Assembly: GCF_964340395.1 (NCBI RefSeq)
Contig: NC_135562.1
Span: 14,929,796-14,993,795 of the forward strand
From: Glandiceps talaboti
Taxonomy: Eukaryota > Hemichordata > Enteropneusta > Spengelidae
Length of the DNA stretch: 64,000 nucleotides
Direction: 5' to 3'
Within the stretch, counting starts at the first letter, position 1; each line of letters begins with the position of its first letter. The translations under genes were made by a program, and so were the position numbers. Positions 23,901 through 37,405 of the stretch are shown in pieces. The notes below the pieces were generated by a model. That model made no database searches, had not been told where the DNA came from, and saw nothing but the letters and a program-made list of their open reading frames with translations.

Positions 23901-24506
23901 GAATTAAATCCCTTCCACGTCCACATAGCACTTTACGAATACGATGCCATTTTAGACACGGAAAGTTTGATTTTCAAAGTTCATACTGTGCGTACAGCGC
24001 ATCGTTAGATAACAAAACCACACCCGACGACACTGTTCGTTACCACCGAAACACAAAGTACACGTTCAACGTGATAGCGTCTGTTTTATGCAAACATGGT
24101 CACCCACCGTACTAAAAATGCTTACCTTTAAGTTTGGATATGCCTTCTTAAATCCATGGTACATGGCTCTATGAGACTGCAAGTCACCATCAGTGAGGGG
24201 GTCGTTGGCCCCTTCTCTGGTCTCCCCTTTACTCTTTTCGTCCAAAGCATTCGACTGTCGGATTTCGCGAACTCTATCGCCACCTCTCTGTGCCAACACG
24301 ATCGCGGTGGAAAGGAGTTCTCTCATGTTAACTGTTTTTGGAATTCCACCTTCTGGTGCAAATTTTAAAACATCGCCATCTTTTGATTTGTTTGAGCTCA
24401 CTTTCTGGTGGATATACAAAACACCGGCCAGTAAAAACACAATAACTACAGCGATACCCAAAGGGGACATACGAACTTGTGCCATGTTCATGGTGCTTTC
24501 TTGCAT
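11674..24506 (-). CDS. BPNT2: BPNT2 (IMPAD1, Golgi-resident PAP phosphatase), complete, 5 exons, 358 aa
   Basis: Exons 24506-24126, 19775-19607, 14646-14551, 13119-12952, 11936-11674. The phases join cleanly to 359 codons including the stop; human is 359 aa. The enzyme hydrolyses 3'-phosphoadenosine 5'-phosphate made by sulfotransferases in the Golgi lumen and belongs to the Li+-sensitive inositol-monophosphatase superfamily. Seen: an N-terminal membrane segment (about 17-34, [18 protein letters not shown]), [19 protein letters not shown], the metal-binding [28 protein letters not shown] and [12 protein letters not shown]. All catalytic motifs are present and nothing is broken. The first ATG is 24506; the internal [12 protein letters not shown] start matches the human N-terminus better and may be used. 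Intron 2 is mostly a minisatellite made from its own 5' splice site. Confidence 0.95.
12010..12360. mobile_element. TIR element with perfect 34-bp ends, 351 bp
   Basis: AAAGTTAGTCTCAGATTCAG.. at 12010-12043 is exactly reverse-complemented at 12327-12360. The arms themselves iterate GATTCAGAATCAGATTCAGA. No coding capacity. It lies in BPNT2 intron 4. Confidence 0.75.
12952..13119 (-). CDS. BPNT2: BPNT2 exon 4
   Basis: [15 protein letters not shown]...[13 protein letters not shown]...IPAGGAG, phase 1 to 1. Acceptor ..TTCCTCACAG, donor GCAG|GTAGGT. A 39-bp minisatellite lies about 140 bp upstream of its acceptor. Confidence 0.95.
13262..13560. repeat. 39-bp minisatellite, ~7-8 copies
   Basis: The unit holds TTGTTGTGACAACAA (7-bp arms around one base) and AGTAATCTAGTCTTGGTTAC. 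The right-hand copies are nearly identical and the leftmost are degenerate. It lies in BPNT2 intron 3. Confidence 0.9.
13811..14036. mobile_element. Possible TIR element, ~225 bp
   Basis: TTAAAACTTGTACCTTAGATCACC near 13818-13841 is inverted at about 14008-14035 (GGTGATCTAAGATACATGAGTTTTGA). The non-coding interior includes CGCCCAATTGGGCAGTGAG. Confidence 0.5.
14190..14477. mobile_element. TIR element, inverted relative of 2828-3154
   Basis: Read on the minus strand it follows 2828-3154 block by block (ATATGTTGATACAACAGTGAT, TTGGTTTAATT.TAGTCTCAGTAG, GTACTGT.TTTTTGGACT, ATTGAAGAACAATAGATTTAG). The ends TGTGGTAAT and ATTACTAGAGT form the TIR. Confidence 0.65.
14551..14646 (-). CDS. BPNT2: BPNT2 exon 3
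   Basis: [31 protein letters not shown], phase 1 to phase 1, between TTTTTACAG and ACTG|GTAGGT. It matches the central beta-strand region of human BPNT2 nearly word for word. Confidence 0.95.
14778..14803. repeat. Poly(A) run
   Basis: About 25 A residues with no recognised retroposon upstream. Confidence 0.85.
15680..15985. repeat. Two tandem ~154-bp copies
   Basis: GTACGTTGTTACAATCACACAGCA starts at about 15680 and again at about 15834. GCTCCAAAATCCAACA and CACCATACTGCACATC recur at the same spacing, about 90% alike by eye. Confidence 0.8.
16480..19616. repeat. 68-bp minisatellite, ~46 copies, containing the BPNT2 exon 2 5' splice site
   Basis: The plus-strand unit is CTAACCCACCTGTATATTCC, then AGAGGTTTACCCAACC, TAACCCTTCTGCTTG and TAGTAGACACCTCTAAA. 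On the BPNT2 strand each unit contains GGAATATACAG|GTGGGTTAG, identical to the last 11 bases of exon 2 plus the start of intron 2. The final units run into exon 2 itself. Variants (GTTTACC/GGGTTACC/GGGTTATCC; CCCTT/CCATT/TCCTT; AAACT/AAAGT; 64-bp units lacking one TAG near 19450) recur in a higher-order pattern. Confidence 0.95.
19607..19775 (-). CDS. BPNT2: BPNT2 exon 2 (metal-binding motif)
   Basis: Acceptor ..CACATACAG; frame [12 protein letters not shown]...[12 protein letters not shown] plus one base. The Asp residues of DPLDAT bind Mg2+. The donor ATACAG|GTGGGTTAG is also the core of the adjacent 68-bp repeat unit. Confidence 0.95.
21895..21990 (+). repeat. Dispersed repeat (partner 40285-40400, inverted)
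   Basis: TTTCTTCCGCTACACTTC, GGTGCCGTAAAACA and GTGGTTTGCAACGATG occur in this order here and as reverse complement at 40285-40400. The family is unknown to me. Confidence 0.65.
22565..22800. repeat. Dispersed repeat, copy 2 (partner 1690-2045)
   Basis: Same block order as 1690-2045, without the (ATT)n expansion. Confidence 0.7.
22998..23140. repeat. Inverted and direct copies of TGGTGGAGGGTCTATG
   Basis: Three copies of GGTGGAGGGT(CTAT), one of them in the local palindrome CCACCACCAACAGCTGGTGG (23103-23122). A weaker relative sits near 36097. Confidence 0.55.
24126..24506 (-). CDS. BPNT2: BPNT2 exon 1 (signal anchor, N-terminal domain)
   Basis: 127 codons ending ..AYPNLK|GTAAGC, phase 0. 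It holds the type II membrane anchor and the Glu/Asp-rich [12 protein letters not shown] segment. Candidate starts are at residues 1, 6 and 8. Confidence 0.93.
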
Positions 24507-25390
24507 GCTACACACAACCTGTCATACGTAGACTGCTCATTCAATTGATGTGGGACACTCGAGCCTCCGATTCGTCCGACCTGTGACCCATTAATTAAGT
24601 ATTCGTTTTAAATGATGTTTAATTGAAAAAATACTAACTATTTAATTGAGACATTGAAATGATCTAATTTGTATGGTGAAATGATATTAATTAAAGTGCT
24701 CTAATTTAAAAGTAATTTCCGTCGAGTGTACTATCTCATAATGCAGTAACTTTTGCTTGTGGTGACGTATTATTTATAAACTACGTCACACACACACCAT
24801 AGTACTGTGTGGCACGCACGACACAATGCAAGTCATGTATTCATTTTATATGTTGTGAAATATTTCAAGATTAAAAAGTGACATTGTTTTAGAAAAATTA
24901 TAAGGAAAGGCAAAATAATTAAGATATTCTCCAACCGTGACAAAAATAATAACCCATTACATAAGTCCCCATTGGGTATATCTTTATTATTTTACATTCG
25001 ATTATGTATTTTCTATCACGTCTTTGGCTAAGAAATTAGTGTATGGTCAATAAATGTGTAATATTTCAAGTTCATTTCATTTATTTAACTTGGACATTAG
25101 TCTGACAGTCAACACAGGTAACGAACCACGTAGATAAACGTGGACCTCAAAAGTATTAGTATGTCCCCATTGGGTATATCACTTAATAAATGTGTGCAGA
25201 CTTCGTCAGTGTTGGCGCTCTAACACTCGTAGTCATTTTAATAGTGAATGAACTTTTCCCCCGTTGTACTTGCTTCTATTTTATTTTCAACTTCAAAGCT
25301 GCAACCAGAACGATTTTTGAAATTCTGTTAAATAAAATGATTTATAAAAATTATTATATAGGATATAAAGACAGCTAGCTTGGCAAAGAG

Positions 25391-25479
<89 letters not shown>

Positions 25480-26990
25480 TGAAACCAGGCGACTCATCCC
25501 AAGATTCGTAAACCAAATGATGAGGTCGGATCGTTGTACAGGAACACATAGCCAACAGAGCGAATTTACGTAGTTCTGAAGAGTACTCGAGTATATAGAG
25601 CCGTTAGAATGTTACCTGACAGGGGCAGGAGGGGATGGCAAGACTGAGTACGGAAGACAACAGTGCCCACCGGGAGAAGAATCTCCACCACGTAGTGATG
25701 ACGTCACGAAAGGTAGTAAACGGACTCTGTTCACAATATGATGTCCTAGCCTGAATTACTAGTACCTGCTGGAGGAAAATAATTACGCACGACGTTGCAA
25801 AATTTCACCGGTATTTAGACCTCGAGGATGTCGCCTTCAAGACAATATTAACTATACGAACTGTCGAGAAACAAGATTTGTGACCGTCCTGCTTCCAGGT
25901 AAAGTCTGTATTTTTCATTTTATTTTAAGGGGTGGGGGCGGAAAATGTCAGGGTGTGTGTCTTTGTCAAAGAACGCCATCGCATCCTCTGATCGAGATCT
26001 GAGTCGAAAACAATCCCAGATTATTTTTAAATTATTGACCGCTGCTAAACATATTCGCCTTGACTTTGGTCAATTCATAGACCCTACACGAAAGTAAGGT
26101 ATATAGTCAGTTATACAGGCTTATTCCACAGAAGATTTACAAAAGATTGTGCCACAGCAGTTACATTTTCTTATTTATTGTATCTGCACAAATAACGACG
26201 TTGGAGAGATACCGTCAGAACGAAATTATCTTATCTTTTTCATATCTGAACAATATATAATTTATATTTTGTAGTCGCGAAATTGTGCACTGATTTCAGT
26301 AAAATCACTTTAGTTAGAGAACAGTACATCGTCTCCTTTTTTGGACATAACATCAGTAAATTAAAGCGATAGAAATATAGGTTTCTGGTACTATGTAAAG
26401 CCGCTTTGATGTAGATTTGCCTAATTTTTTTTATAGTTGACATTTTAAGCCTTATATACAAAAACAGCATTGTAGCAACTGCACAGTGTATGCTGTAGCT
26501 TTGACAAATGTCTCTCCCTCTCCCTCAACATTGTGACCCTGTTACGTTTGCAATATATACGGTTTACTGTTGCTATGGGAGTTATCTTGGTTGCTGGGTG
26601 ACTCAATTTTTTTTAAATGTTCATCCACTTGCCTAACCATGTGTTCTGTTATCTTTGCAAATTAATTATACTGGCATCTAGCTGTTGCTAAGGGCGTGGT
26701 CATGGTTATGGCCAGTTGTGTCAATGATCGTTCCTGATCATTCCTACCAAATTTTAGCGTCATCCAATATAATTATTATCATACTTTTAGACCTAATTTT
26801 CATATCATTGATGGTATCATGTCATTAACAAGTCTTCATCTACACATCTTATAAGAAAATCCCATCAAATTCCAGACCAATCTGCACAGTAGTTTAGTTT
26901 AAGTTTGTTTTGTTTTCTGCAAAAATCACTTTTGATCCAAATCTGTGTTGCAATAATTTTCATTTGAAAAATTTCTAATTTACACAACCT
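24507..26990. other. Upstream of BPNT2; intergenic
   Basis: The BPNT2 promoter must lie just right of 24506; no TATA box stands out. TCCCCATTGGGTATATC occurs twice (about 24966 and 25163). A long (TA)n sits at 25393-25477. No exon seen. Confidence 0.45.
25393..25477. repeat. (TA)n microsatellite
   Basis: About 42 perfect TA units, self-complementary. Confidence 0.97.
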
Positions 26991-27048
26991 AAATAATGTT
27001 CCATCAAATACCAAGGGAGTCAGTCTGGCCTTTTTTGACGAATGTCAT

Positions 27049-27084
<36 letters not shown>

Positions 27085-27109
27085 ACACATACACACATAC
27101 ACACACACA

Positions 27110-27141
<32 letters not shown>

Positions 27142-27165
27142 TACACACATACACACACACACACA

Positions 27166-27204
<39 letters not shown>

Positions 27205-28220
27205 TTCGCCCATCCTAATTGAATTTATCGACAGTGACGTGGGTGATGTGACACTCACCATATGACTGTATTACAGCGGGGTACATGATGTAGACTTTTG
27301 TTGTTTGAGAGATAGAAGTGAACAAGATATAGTGTAAACACTGTTGGAGTTTAATGTTTGGCCACTTGAGGAAATTTTGCTCTCGGAGACAACATCAATG
27401 TCCTGTGCAAGCTTACATCAACATGTTGCAATAACATTTATTGTTTGCATCTATCTTCATTTTCCTATAGCTTGATTTCCAGAGTAATACATGATACATA
27501 TCAATGGACAGGGTATATCACAAAGAGTAAATATCAAATAAATTAGAATAAGATTCAGGATATACGTTGAATGCTGCAGGTACTGCCAAGAAATACCACC
27601 AATGACATTGTAGCACAATCGTACAATTTTTAAAAATGTTTAACCACATGCAGATCCATACTAGGTATATATAGGTGTTCATTTGCTGAATGATTATCCA
27701 ATTGCCTATCCAGCCCTGTAATCTGTGCAATGTACAGAATCATATGACGGTTGCCATGAGCGTGGTCTTGTTGCTACGTATATTTGCATACATTGTTTGG
27801 AATGTTCATTCATTTGTCTATTAATCCCTGTTATCTTTGTGATATAGATCATCATATGGCCGTTGCTATGGCTGTGGTGTTATTGCTAGGCACATTTTCA
27901 TACATATTTTGAATGTTTATTCAGTTGTCTATTAATCCCTGTTATCCTTGCAATATATGCAATCATTTTGATGTTGCTATGGGCGTGGTCATGTTGCTAG
28001 GGACATTTGCATACTTTTTCATGTTTGTTCACTTGTCTATTAAAGAATCCTTGTTATCTTTGTGAAATACACAATTGATTGACTGTTGCTATGGCCACGG
28101 TCATGGTTGCTAGGGATATTTGCATACAGTTTTGTATGTTTACTCACTTGCCTACCAGATGTTATTTTAACAAAATATATGTGGCATTTGGTTGCTGCTA
28201 AGGGCGTGATCACGGTTGCT
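26560..28220. repeat. Degenerate ~115-bp tandem/dispersed family (GTTGCTATGGGCGTGGTC)
   Basis: GTTGCTA.GG.CGTGGTCATG, TTGCTAGGGACATTTGCATAC and TGTCTATTAATCCCTGTTATC recur at about 27750, 27860, 27975, 28085 and 28195, with an outlier near 26690. Flanking text (CCAAATTTCAG.CCAATCTGC) is also repeated, at about 26870 and 28370. No coding potential. Confidence 0.7.
27050..27202. repeat. (AC)n microsatellite with ACACAT interruptions
   Basis: About 150 bp of AC repeats with regularly placed T substitutions. Confidence 0.97.
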
Positions 28221-28849
28221 ACTGCCAATTGTGTCAGAATGCATTGAACAACATCTCACCAAATTTCAGTCTCATTGACCAAGTACTTTTTACACCTAAT
28301 TTGCATATCGCTGATGAGATCATTATATGCTTTATTGATCTATAAACCCCCAAATGTATCCCCATTAAATTTCAGCCCAATCTGCTCAGTAATTTCAGAA
28401 TTCAAGATTTTTGACCAAAACAACACATTTTAGCCCAAATTTGCATAATACTGATGGAATCATGTCATGAATAAATCTTAATCTACACATCCCTATGAGC
28501 ATTCCCCTACCAAATTTCAGACCAATATAAGTTTTTTTGACAAAAAATGGCAAATCACACGCCTGTGATGCAACCATTTTGCTTTGAACAATTTCCCAAT
28601 TAAGATGTCCTCTCATTAGATAATGGACTATAACATTACATTTTAATAACAGGTGTCCAGAATGAATTGTACATGATTGCATAAAGTTGTTACATGTTGC
28701 ACTGCAAAAAAAACAACCAGTAGAGGAGGCAGCCATCAAGACGAAAACATAAACAGGTATCACAAAGGTCAATTCAAACAAAAATACTGAGGTAAAATAA
28801 CAATGAACGATTAGCCAACATCTACATTGGATTTTAATCAGATTGTGCA

Positions 28850-29570
28850 AAAAAACATGCCTTTCAAATATTCACTTTGATCGGCAACACCAAATAAAAA
28901 GGTGTTAGTTAACAAAATAATGATAACCACAATACACACTATTTGGCTGACGGACTTTTTAACATACATCCAGTATCATTTAAATTTTTACATTGATTGG
29001 CTAAACCAAAAACGTTTAATGTCAGTTAACAAATTTTATCAGAAGATACACACTAGCTGGCTAATGTGCTATAATATAATGTTTAGATCCATTTGATAAA
29101 AGGTGCACATTGATTAGCTAATGTACTATAACATAAATTTTAGATCCATTTAACAAAATGTGCTAATGGACTATAACAGGTGTTTCTGAACAATTCAAAT
29201 ATTCACACTGATTAATTAATAAAAATAAAGAAGTGTTCAATTTTGTTAACAAATGTTGCCAAAAGATACATACTGATTGGCTAATGGACTATAATAACAG
29301 GTGTTTTGGAAGCATGTTATGAAAGTCTGCTAGAGATGCCCACTGATTGGCTAATGGTCTATATAACAGGAGTTTTAGAACCATGTACTAAAGTCTACTA
29401 CAGATGCCCACTGATTGGCTAATGGACTACAATAACAGGTGTTATAGAACTGTTACGAAAGTCTGCTAAAGATGCCCACTGATTGGTTAATGCACTATAT
29501 AACAGGTGCTCTAGAACTACATAACATGCTCACTGATTCACTGATAGAATATAACAGGTGTTTTAGAACC
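28850..29570. repeat. Degenerate ~68-bp tandem array with CTGATTGGCTAAT cores
   Basis: CTGATTGGCTAATGG.CTAT.TAACAGGTGTTTTAGAAC recurs, clearest at 29272, 29342, 29410 and 29479 (67-70 bp apart), with weaker copies leftward to about 28870. Mixed divergence suggests an old array. Confidence 0.75.
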
Positions 29571-30332
29571 ATTTCGTAATGTTGGGAAAAAGAGAAATCT
29601 TTCCTTAGACAAGAACACAACAAAGGATTTTTCCTCTATTATATTTTATCCATAAATCAACAAACTTTGCTGAGAATCATAAAATCACTGAAGAAGGTAC
29701 TTGGCATTTATCTGAGTAAGTATTGTTTGATATTTGTAACAACTCACACAAACTGAAATGACATGTAAAAATGTTGAGCTGGAGTGAACAGCAAATTCAC
29801 ATAGGAATGTGTAATTCTGATACCATCTCAGATGCTATCCCAAGTGTCAGTATATAAATATGATCTGTATATAAGTCTACTAAGCATTCTGTTCATATCT
29901 GTTACCATCATGTATGGTCACACATGGTAAGATTGAAATAAAGATCACTAACGCAGCGAATACATGAGACAATTCATCTCATAGTCAGCAATGACAACTT
30001 TGCCAGGTCAGGTGAATTTTAAATATATACAGCATTTCCAACACACATATTTGTAGGGTTGCTTGATCATCATGATGTGTTCAGAGACTGTTCATCACTA
30101 ATGTTCCACATGGTATGCTTTCTTTTCAAATTTAAGGCTTATTCCACACACATCACATTAGGATGGTTGATCACTATCATCATATGAAGTATTTTAGGTA
30201 TTCTCCATTTTCCGAACCTGAACCCATCTTCTATGTTTATTACATTTGTGTGGTTCTTAAACAGCATTCATATATATATTGCTGTGGTCCTGTGTCCTTT
30301 GTCACTGAAAGTCTTTCAAAATATTACAATAA

Positions 30333-33220
<2,888 letters not shown>

Positions 33221-34031
33221 ATCTGTTTGTTCCACTGGACAACTTCACAGTTCAAATAATGGCAACTGGTATTGTTAAAGCTTCCCCTGTAGAATAATAT
33301 AATAGCAGCTAATTAATCATGCTTTACCCAACTTCTAGCTTTTTGTCTACACACAAATATACTCCTGGTAGAAAGAGGATTTCCTAGAAACAGAAAGTGT
33401 TTGGCTTGCTAGCCAAATCACAAAACTTGTGGGAGAATCACGTTTGGAGAGATTTTCAAGGCATTAATCAAACTTGCCGACACATGCTTTTCTAAGTTTA
33501 GAGCACTGAATAGGATCTTAGAGCACTGAATGGGATCAAAATGGATGTAAATCACTTTGATACATGCTAAAATACCATTTACAAAATGTACTTGCCTTTT
33601 ATTGTACAAAATAAGTAAATGAGAAATTAAGTGATCATTTAAGTACACGGCATGGGTCATTTTTAGTACTAACTTTCGAATGATCATAAGTGTGAGCAAT
33701 ATTTCAAACATTTACAAAAATACATGATTTCTAATTATAAGTGATAATTATAAGTTATAAAGTGATAATCTTTGAAAAAGTAAGTCCTGTAAATCAAACT
33801 GTCAAAACTACATGGTTGGCAATTATTAAAGAAAAGAAGAAGAAAAAACACTACATGTAGATAAAATAAAACAATTCTTTATTGTCTTTTATTTTTAGAT
33901 CAATTTTTTGTCCGGTGAGTTTGGCTAACTGGCTATCTGGTTTTGCTTATTGATTTTGAGCTAAATTGTGCTTTGTACCTGCAATAGTTTTGCGTTATTT
34001 TATTATATTTTAACTGGCTATACTAAAAGTG
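33221..34031. other. Upstream of the zinc-finger gene
   Basis: AT-rich. A possible acceptor (TTATTCTACAG, minus strand) near 33290 suggests the zinc-finger exon may start there and an untranslated 5' exon may lie further right. No other exon seen. Confidence 0.4.
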
Positions 34032-35605
34032 TTCTACATCCCTGCTACATTGTATAGTCTAACTGAACAAATCTTACTAGCACTGCTACATTGTAGAGTC
34101 TGGCTTAACAAATCTTACTACCACTGCTACATTGTATAGCCTGGCTTAACAAATCTTACTAGTACTGCTACATTGTATAGTCTGGCTGAACAAATCTTAC
34201 TAGCACTGCTACATTGTATAGTCTGGCTTAACTAATCTTACTAGCACTGCTACATTGTATAGTCTGGCTTAACAAATCTTACTAGCACTGCTACATTGTA
34301 TAGCCTGGCTTAACAAATCTTACTAGCACTGCTACATTGTAGAGTCTGGCTTAACAAATCTTACTAGTACTGCTACATTATATGGTCTGGCTGAACAAAT
34401 CTTACTAGCACTGCTACATTGTATAGTCTGGCTTAACTAATCTTACTAGCACTGCTACATTGTATAGCCTGGCTTAACAAATCTTACTAGCACTGCTACA
34501 TTGTATAGTCTGGCTAAACAAATCTTACTAGCACTGCTACATTGTAGAGTCTGGCTTAACTAATCTTACTAGCACTGCTACATTGTATAGTCTGGCTTAA
34601 CTAATCTTACTAGCACTGCTACATTGTATAGCCTGGCTTAACAAATCTTACTAGCACTGCTACATTGTATAGTCTGGCTAAACAAATCTTACTAGCACTG
34701 CTACATTGTAGAGTCTGGCTTAACAAATCTTACTAGCACTGCTACATTGTATAGTCTGGCTTAACTAATCTTACTAGCACTGCTACATTGTATAGCCTGG
34801 CTTAACAAATCTTACTAGCACTGCTACATTGTATAGTCTGGCTAAACAAATCTTACTAGCACTGCTACATTGTAGAGTCTGGCTGAACAAATCTTACTAG
34901 CACTGCTACATTGTATAGTCTGGCTTAACTAATCTTACTAGCACTGCTACATTGTATAGTCTGGCTTAACTAATCTTACTAGCACTGCTACATTGTATAG
35001 TCTGGCTAAACAAATCTTACTAGCACTACTACATTGTATAGTCTGGCTTAACAAATCTTACTAGCACTGCTACATTGTATAGTCTGGCTGAACAAATCTT
35101 ACTAGCACTGCTACATTGTATAGTCTGGCTGAACAAATCTTACTAGCACTGCTACATTGTATAGTCCAGCTGGCTTAACAAATCTTACTAGCACTGCTAC
35201 ATTGTATAGTCTGGCAGAACAAATCTTACTAGCACTGCTACATTGTATAATCTGGCTGAACAAATCTTACTAGCACTGCCACATTGTATAATCTGGATGA
35301 AGAAATGTTACTAGCACTGCTACATTGTATAGTCTGACTAAACAAATCTTACTAGCACTGCTACATTGTATAGTCTGGCTGAACAAATGTTACTAGCACT
35401 GCTACATTGTAAAGTCTGGCTGAACAAATCTTACTAGCACTGCTACATTGTATAGCCTGGCTAAACAAATCTTACTAGCACTGCTACATTGTATAGTCTG
35501 GCTTAACAAATGTTACTAGCACTGCTACATTGTATAGTCTGGCTTAACAAATCTTACTAGCACTGCTACATTGTATAGTCTGGCTTAACAAATCTTAGCA
35601 CTGCT
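34032..35605. repeat. 41-bp minisatellite, ~38 copies
   Basis: The unit is TAGCACTGCTACATTGTA, TAGTCTGGCTTAAC and AAATCTTAC. Single-base variants (TATAG/TAGAG, CTTAAC/CTGAAC/CTAAAC, ACAA/ACTA) recur in blocks. It lies between the divergent zinc-finger and PITHD1 genes. Confidence 0.95.
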
Positions 35606-36014
35606 GCTAGTGCTAGTTGCATACTTTTCATGTAAGATACGACTAGAGTCAACTCAAATGGCCAAGTGTGAACTCCCAACAGTGGCTACATCATTTGCCA
35701 AAAATATTAAGTGTCTTAATTACCCACTGACTTCTCTTTGTGAGAAGAAATTTATATGTACTTTGCTGATCAGATGACTTCCCTATAAACCTACATCAAC
35801 AGTTCCTTACCAAATGATACTTTTCTCACAGCTTACAAGTTTTCGATTTTCCTGACACAGAAGTGAAATGTGTACAGACATCACTTGAGAAAATACAGTT
35901 GTATTAGAAATCTCGCCATTAATAACCAAACCAGAGTGACTATTGAATCTCTATATATGTAGAGATTCAATTTATTATTATGCATACATTTTTGTTATGG
36001 GGAAATATATGCAC

Positions 36015-36062
36015 TTACTCCGTGCGTACGCACGCACGCACACACACACACACAAACACACA
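36015..36062. repeat. (ACGC)n-(AC)n microsatellite
   Basis: ACGCACGCACGC followed by CA repeats. Confidence 0.9.
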
Positions 36063-36176
36063 TGATATGCTACAGTTTGCCGAGTTTCACAATAGACCGC
36101 CCTCCACCAACCATTGTCATTGTCAACACAAATAAACAATGACTGAATTACCGAGACGATCAAATGCACATGTGTA

Positions 36177-36810
36177 CATAGTCCTGCTTGCAGATGGTGC
36201 ATGGGTCTATATTACTGACATAAACCCCCAAACAAACACCAGTGCTTGCAGACGGTGCGGTGCAGCGCATGGGTATTACTGACACAACCATGAATAAACA
36301 CAGTCCTGCAAAGAGCAATATATACAAGACGTATGTGCACCAATTTCACGAGAATTGCCTACCTAACCATCAATTAGCAATCGATCGAATATCTACGCCT
36401 TTCCCATTCCTCTGACGATAGTACAAACGTCGAAATCAGACCTTTTCTAAATTCAAGTTCCAACTGCAACATTCAAATAAACCTCGCCATATTTGAACGT
36501 TGAGCAAGATGAATAATTTCCCAGAGACACTTGCGCTGACGTACGTGAGGAGCTGTGATTCAATTTACGGTAGAACTTGAAAAGTTCCGAATTCGAGAGT
36601 TTTGGTAATCCGCAATGGGACTCTTGCAGTCAAGACGAGTTAAACCTACTAAATAATAAATTTATTGCCGATATTTGACCACTGGGCGATTTTATTCCTT
36701 AGTTACCGGTGTTTTGGCAAGCCCGTTGGCTCTTTGCATGATGGAGAATGGAGGGACAATTTGTCAGAATCGAGTCCCGGATTACGTATGCAAGCAGGAC
36801 TAATGTGTAA
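36177..36810. mobile_element. MITE fragments flanking the PITHD1 promoter
   Basis: TAGTCCTGCTTGCAGA.GGTG (36179) and GTGCTTGCAGACGGTG (about 36243) face the inverted end AATCGAGTCCCGGATTACGT...GCAAGCAGGACTA near 36765-36804. Each pairs with the complete small elements in PITHD1 intron 1. Confidence 0.55.
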
Positions 36811-37195
36811 CTTACACTGCATTTCCAAATTATGGCCAATGTGGATACACTCAGCTAGAATGTAGTTTTGATTTTTCGATGAGCTTCAAAAAACGAATTT
36901 TCAAAAATCTATATCAACATCCAAAAACCAACTTCGAAATTACATGTATTTCTAAATGAACGTATTTATGGTTTGAAATTACGTCAAAAAACGAATCATA
37001 TCATCATAATTAAAGTGATAGCTATAGCTACGGATTTTGCATTCCCTTCACAGAAGGAATTCAGTTTATAGCTCCTCTCATAGCTTAGCGCCTAAGCCAC
37101 GTTGACAGCATGCAGCAATGTTATTACAGGTACCGTTTTACGGTATGCCGCAAAACAGTAATTTCTGCATTGGGCAATGAGTATCGGATATTGAC

Positions 37196-37405
37196 ATGGC
37201 GGGTCACGGAGGACATGGACACCATCACGGCCACGGGGGAGGGTGTGGGGAGGATCATGACCATGATGATGACCCAGAGAGGGGTATACAGTATAGCTTG
37301 TACCAGAAAATCGATCTGAATAATGTTGAATGCCTGAACGAGGAGAGAGACGGGTCTGGCAAAGATGTCTTCAAACCATGGGAGATGAGATTGAATAAGG
37401 AAAAG
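37196..37405 (+). CDS. PITHD1: PITHD1 exon 1
   Basis: 70 codons from the first ATG, His/Gly/Asp-rich N-terminus through KPWEMRLNKEK; donor AAAAG|GTTAGT, phase 0. Confidence 0.95.

Larger units (their letters stand above)
19776..24125. other. BPNT2 intron 1
   Basis: A 4.35-kb intron, AT-rich. It holds the dispersed repeats at 21895-21990 and 22565-22800 and inverted TAGACCCTCCACCA motifs around 22998-23140. On the plus strand, 23295-23516 is open for 73 codons ([14 protein letters not shown].., [10 protein letters not shown]) with protein-like composition. I could not assign it and see no partner exon. Confidence 0.5.

Noticed and set aside
28395-28850. 151-codon minus frame as a membrane protein
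   Set aside because: Lies across degenerate repeat text (CCAAATTTCAGACCAAT family), no splice partner, composition as expected by chance in AT-rich DNA.
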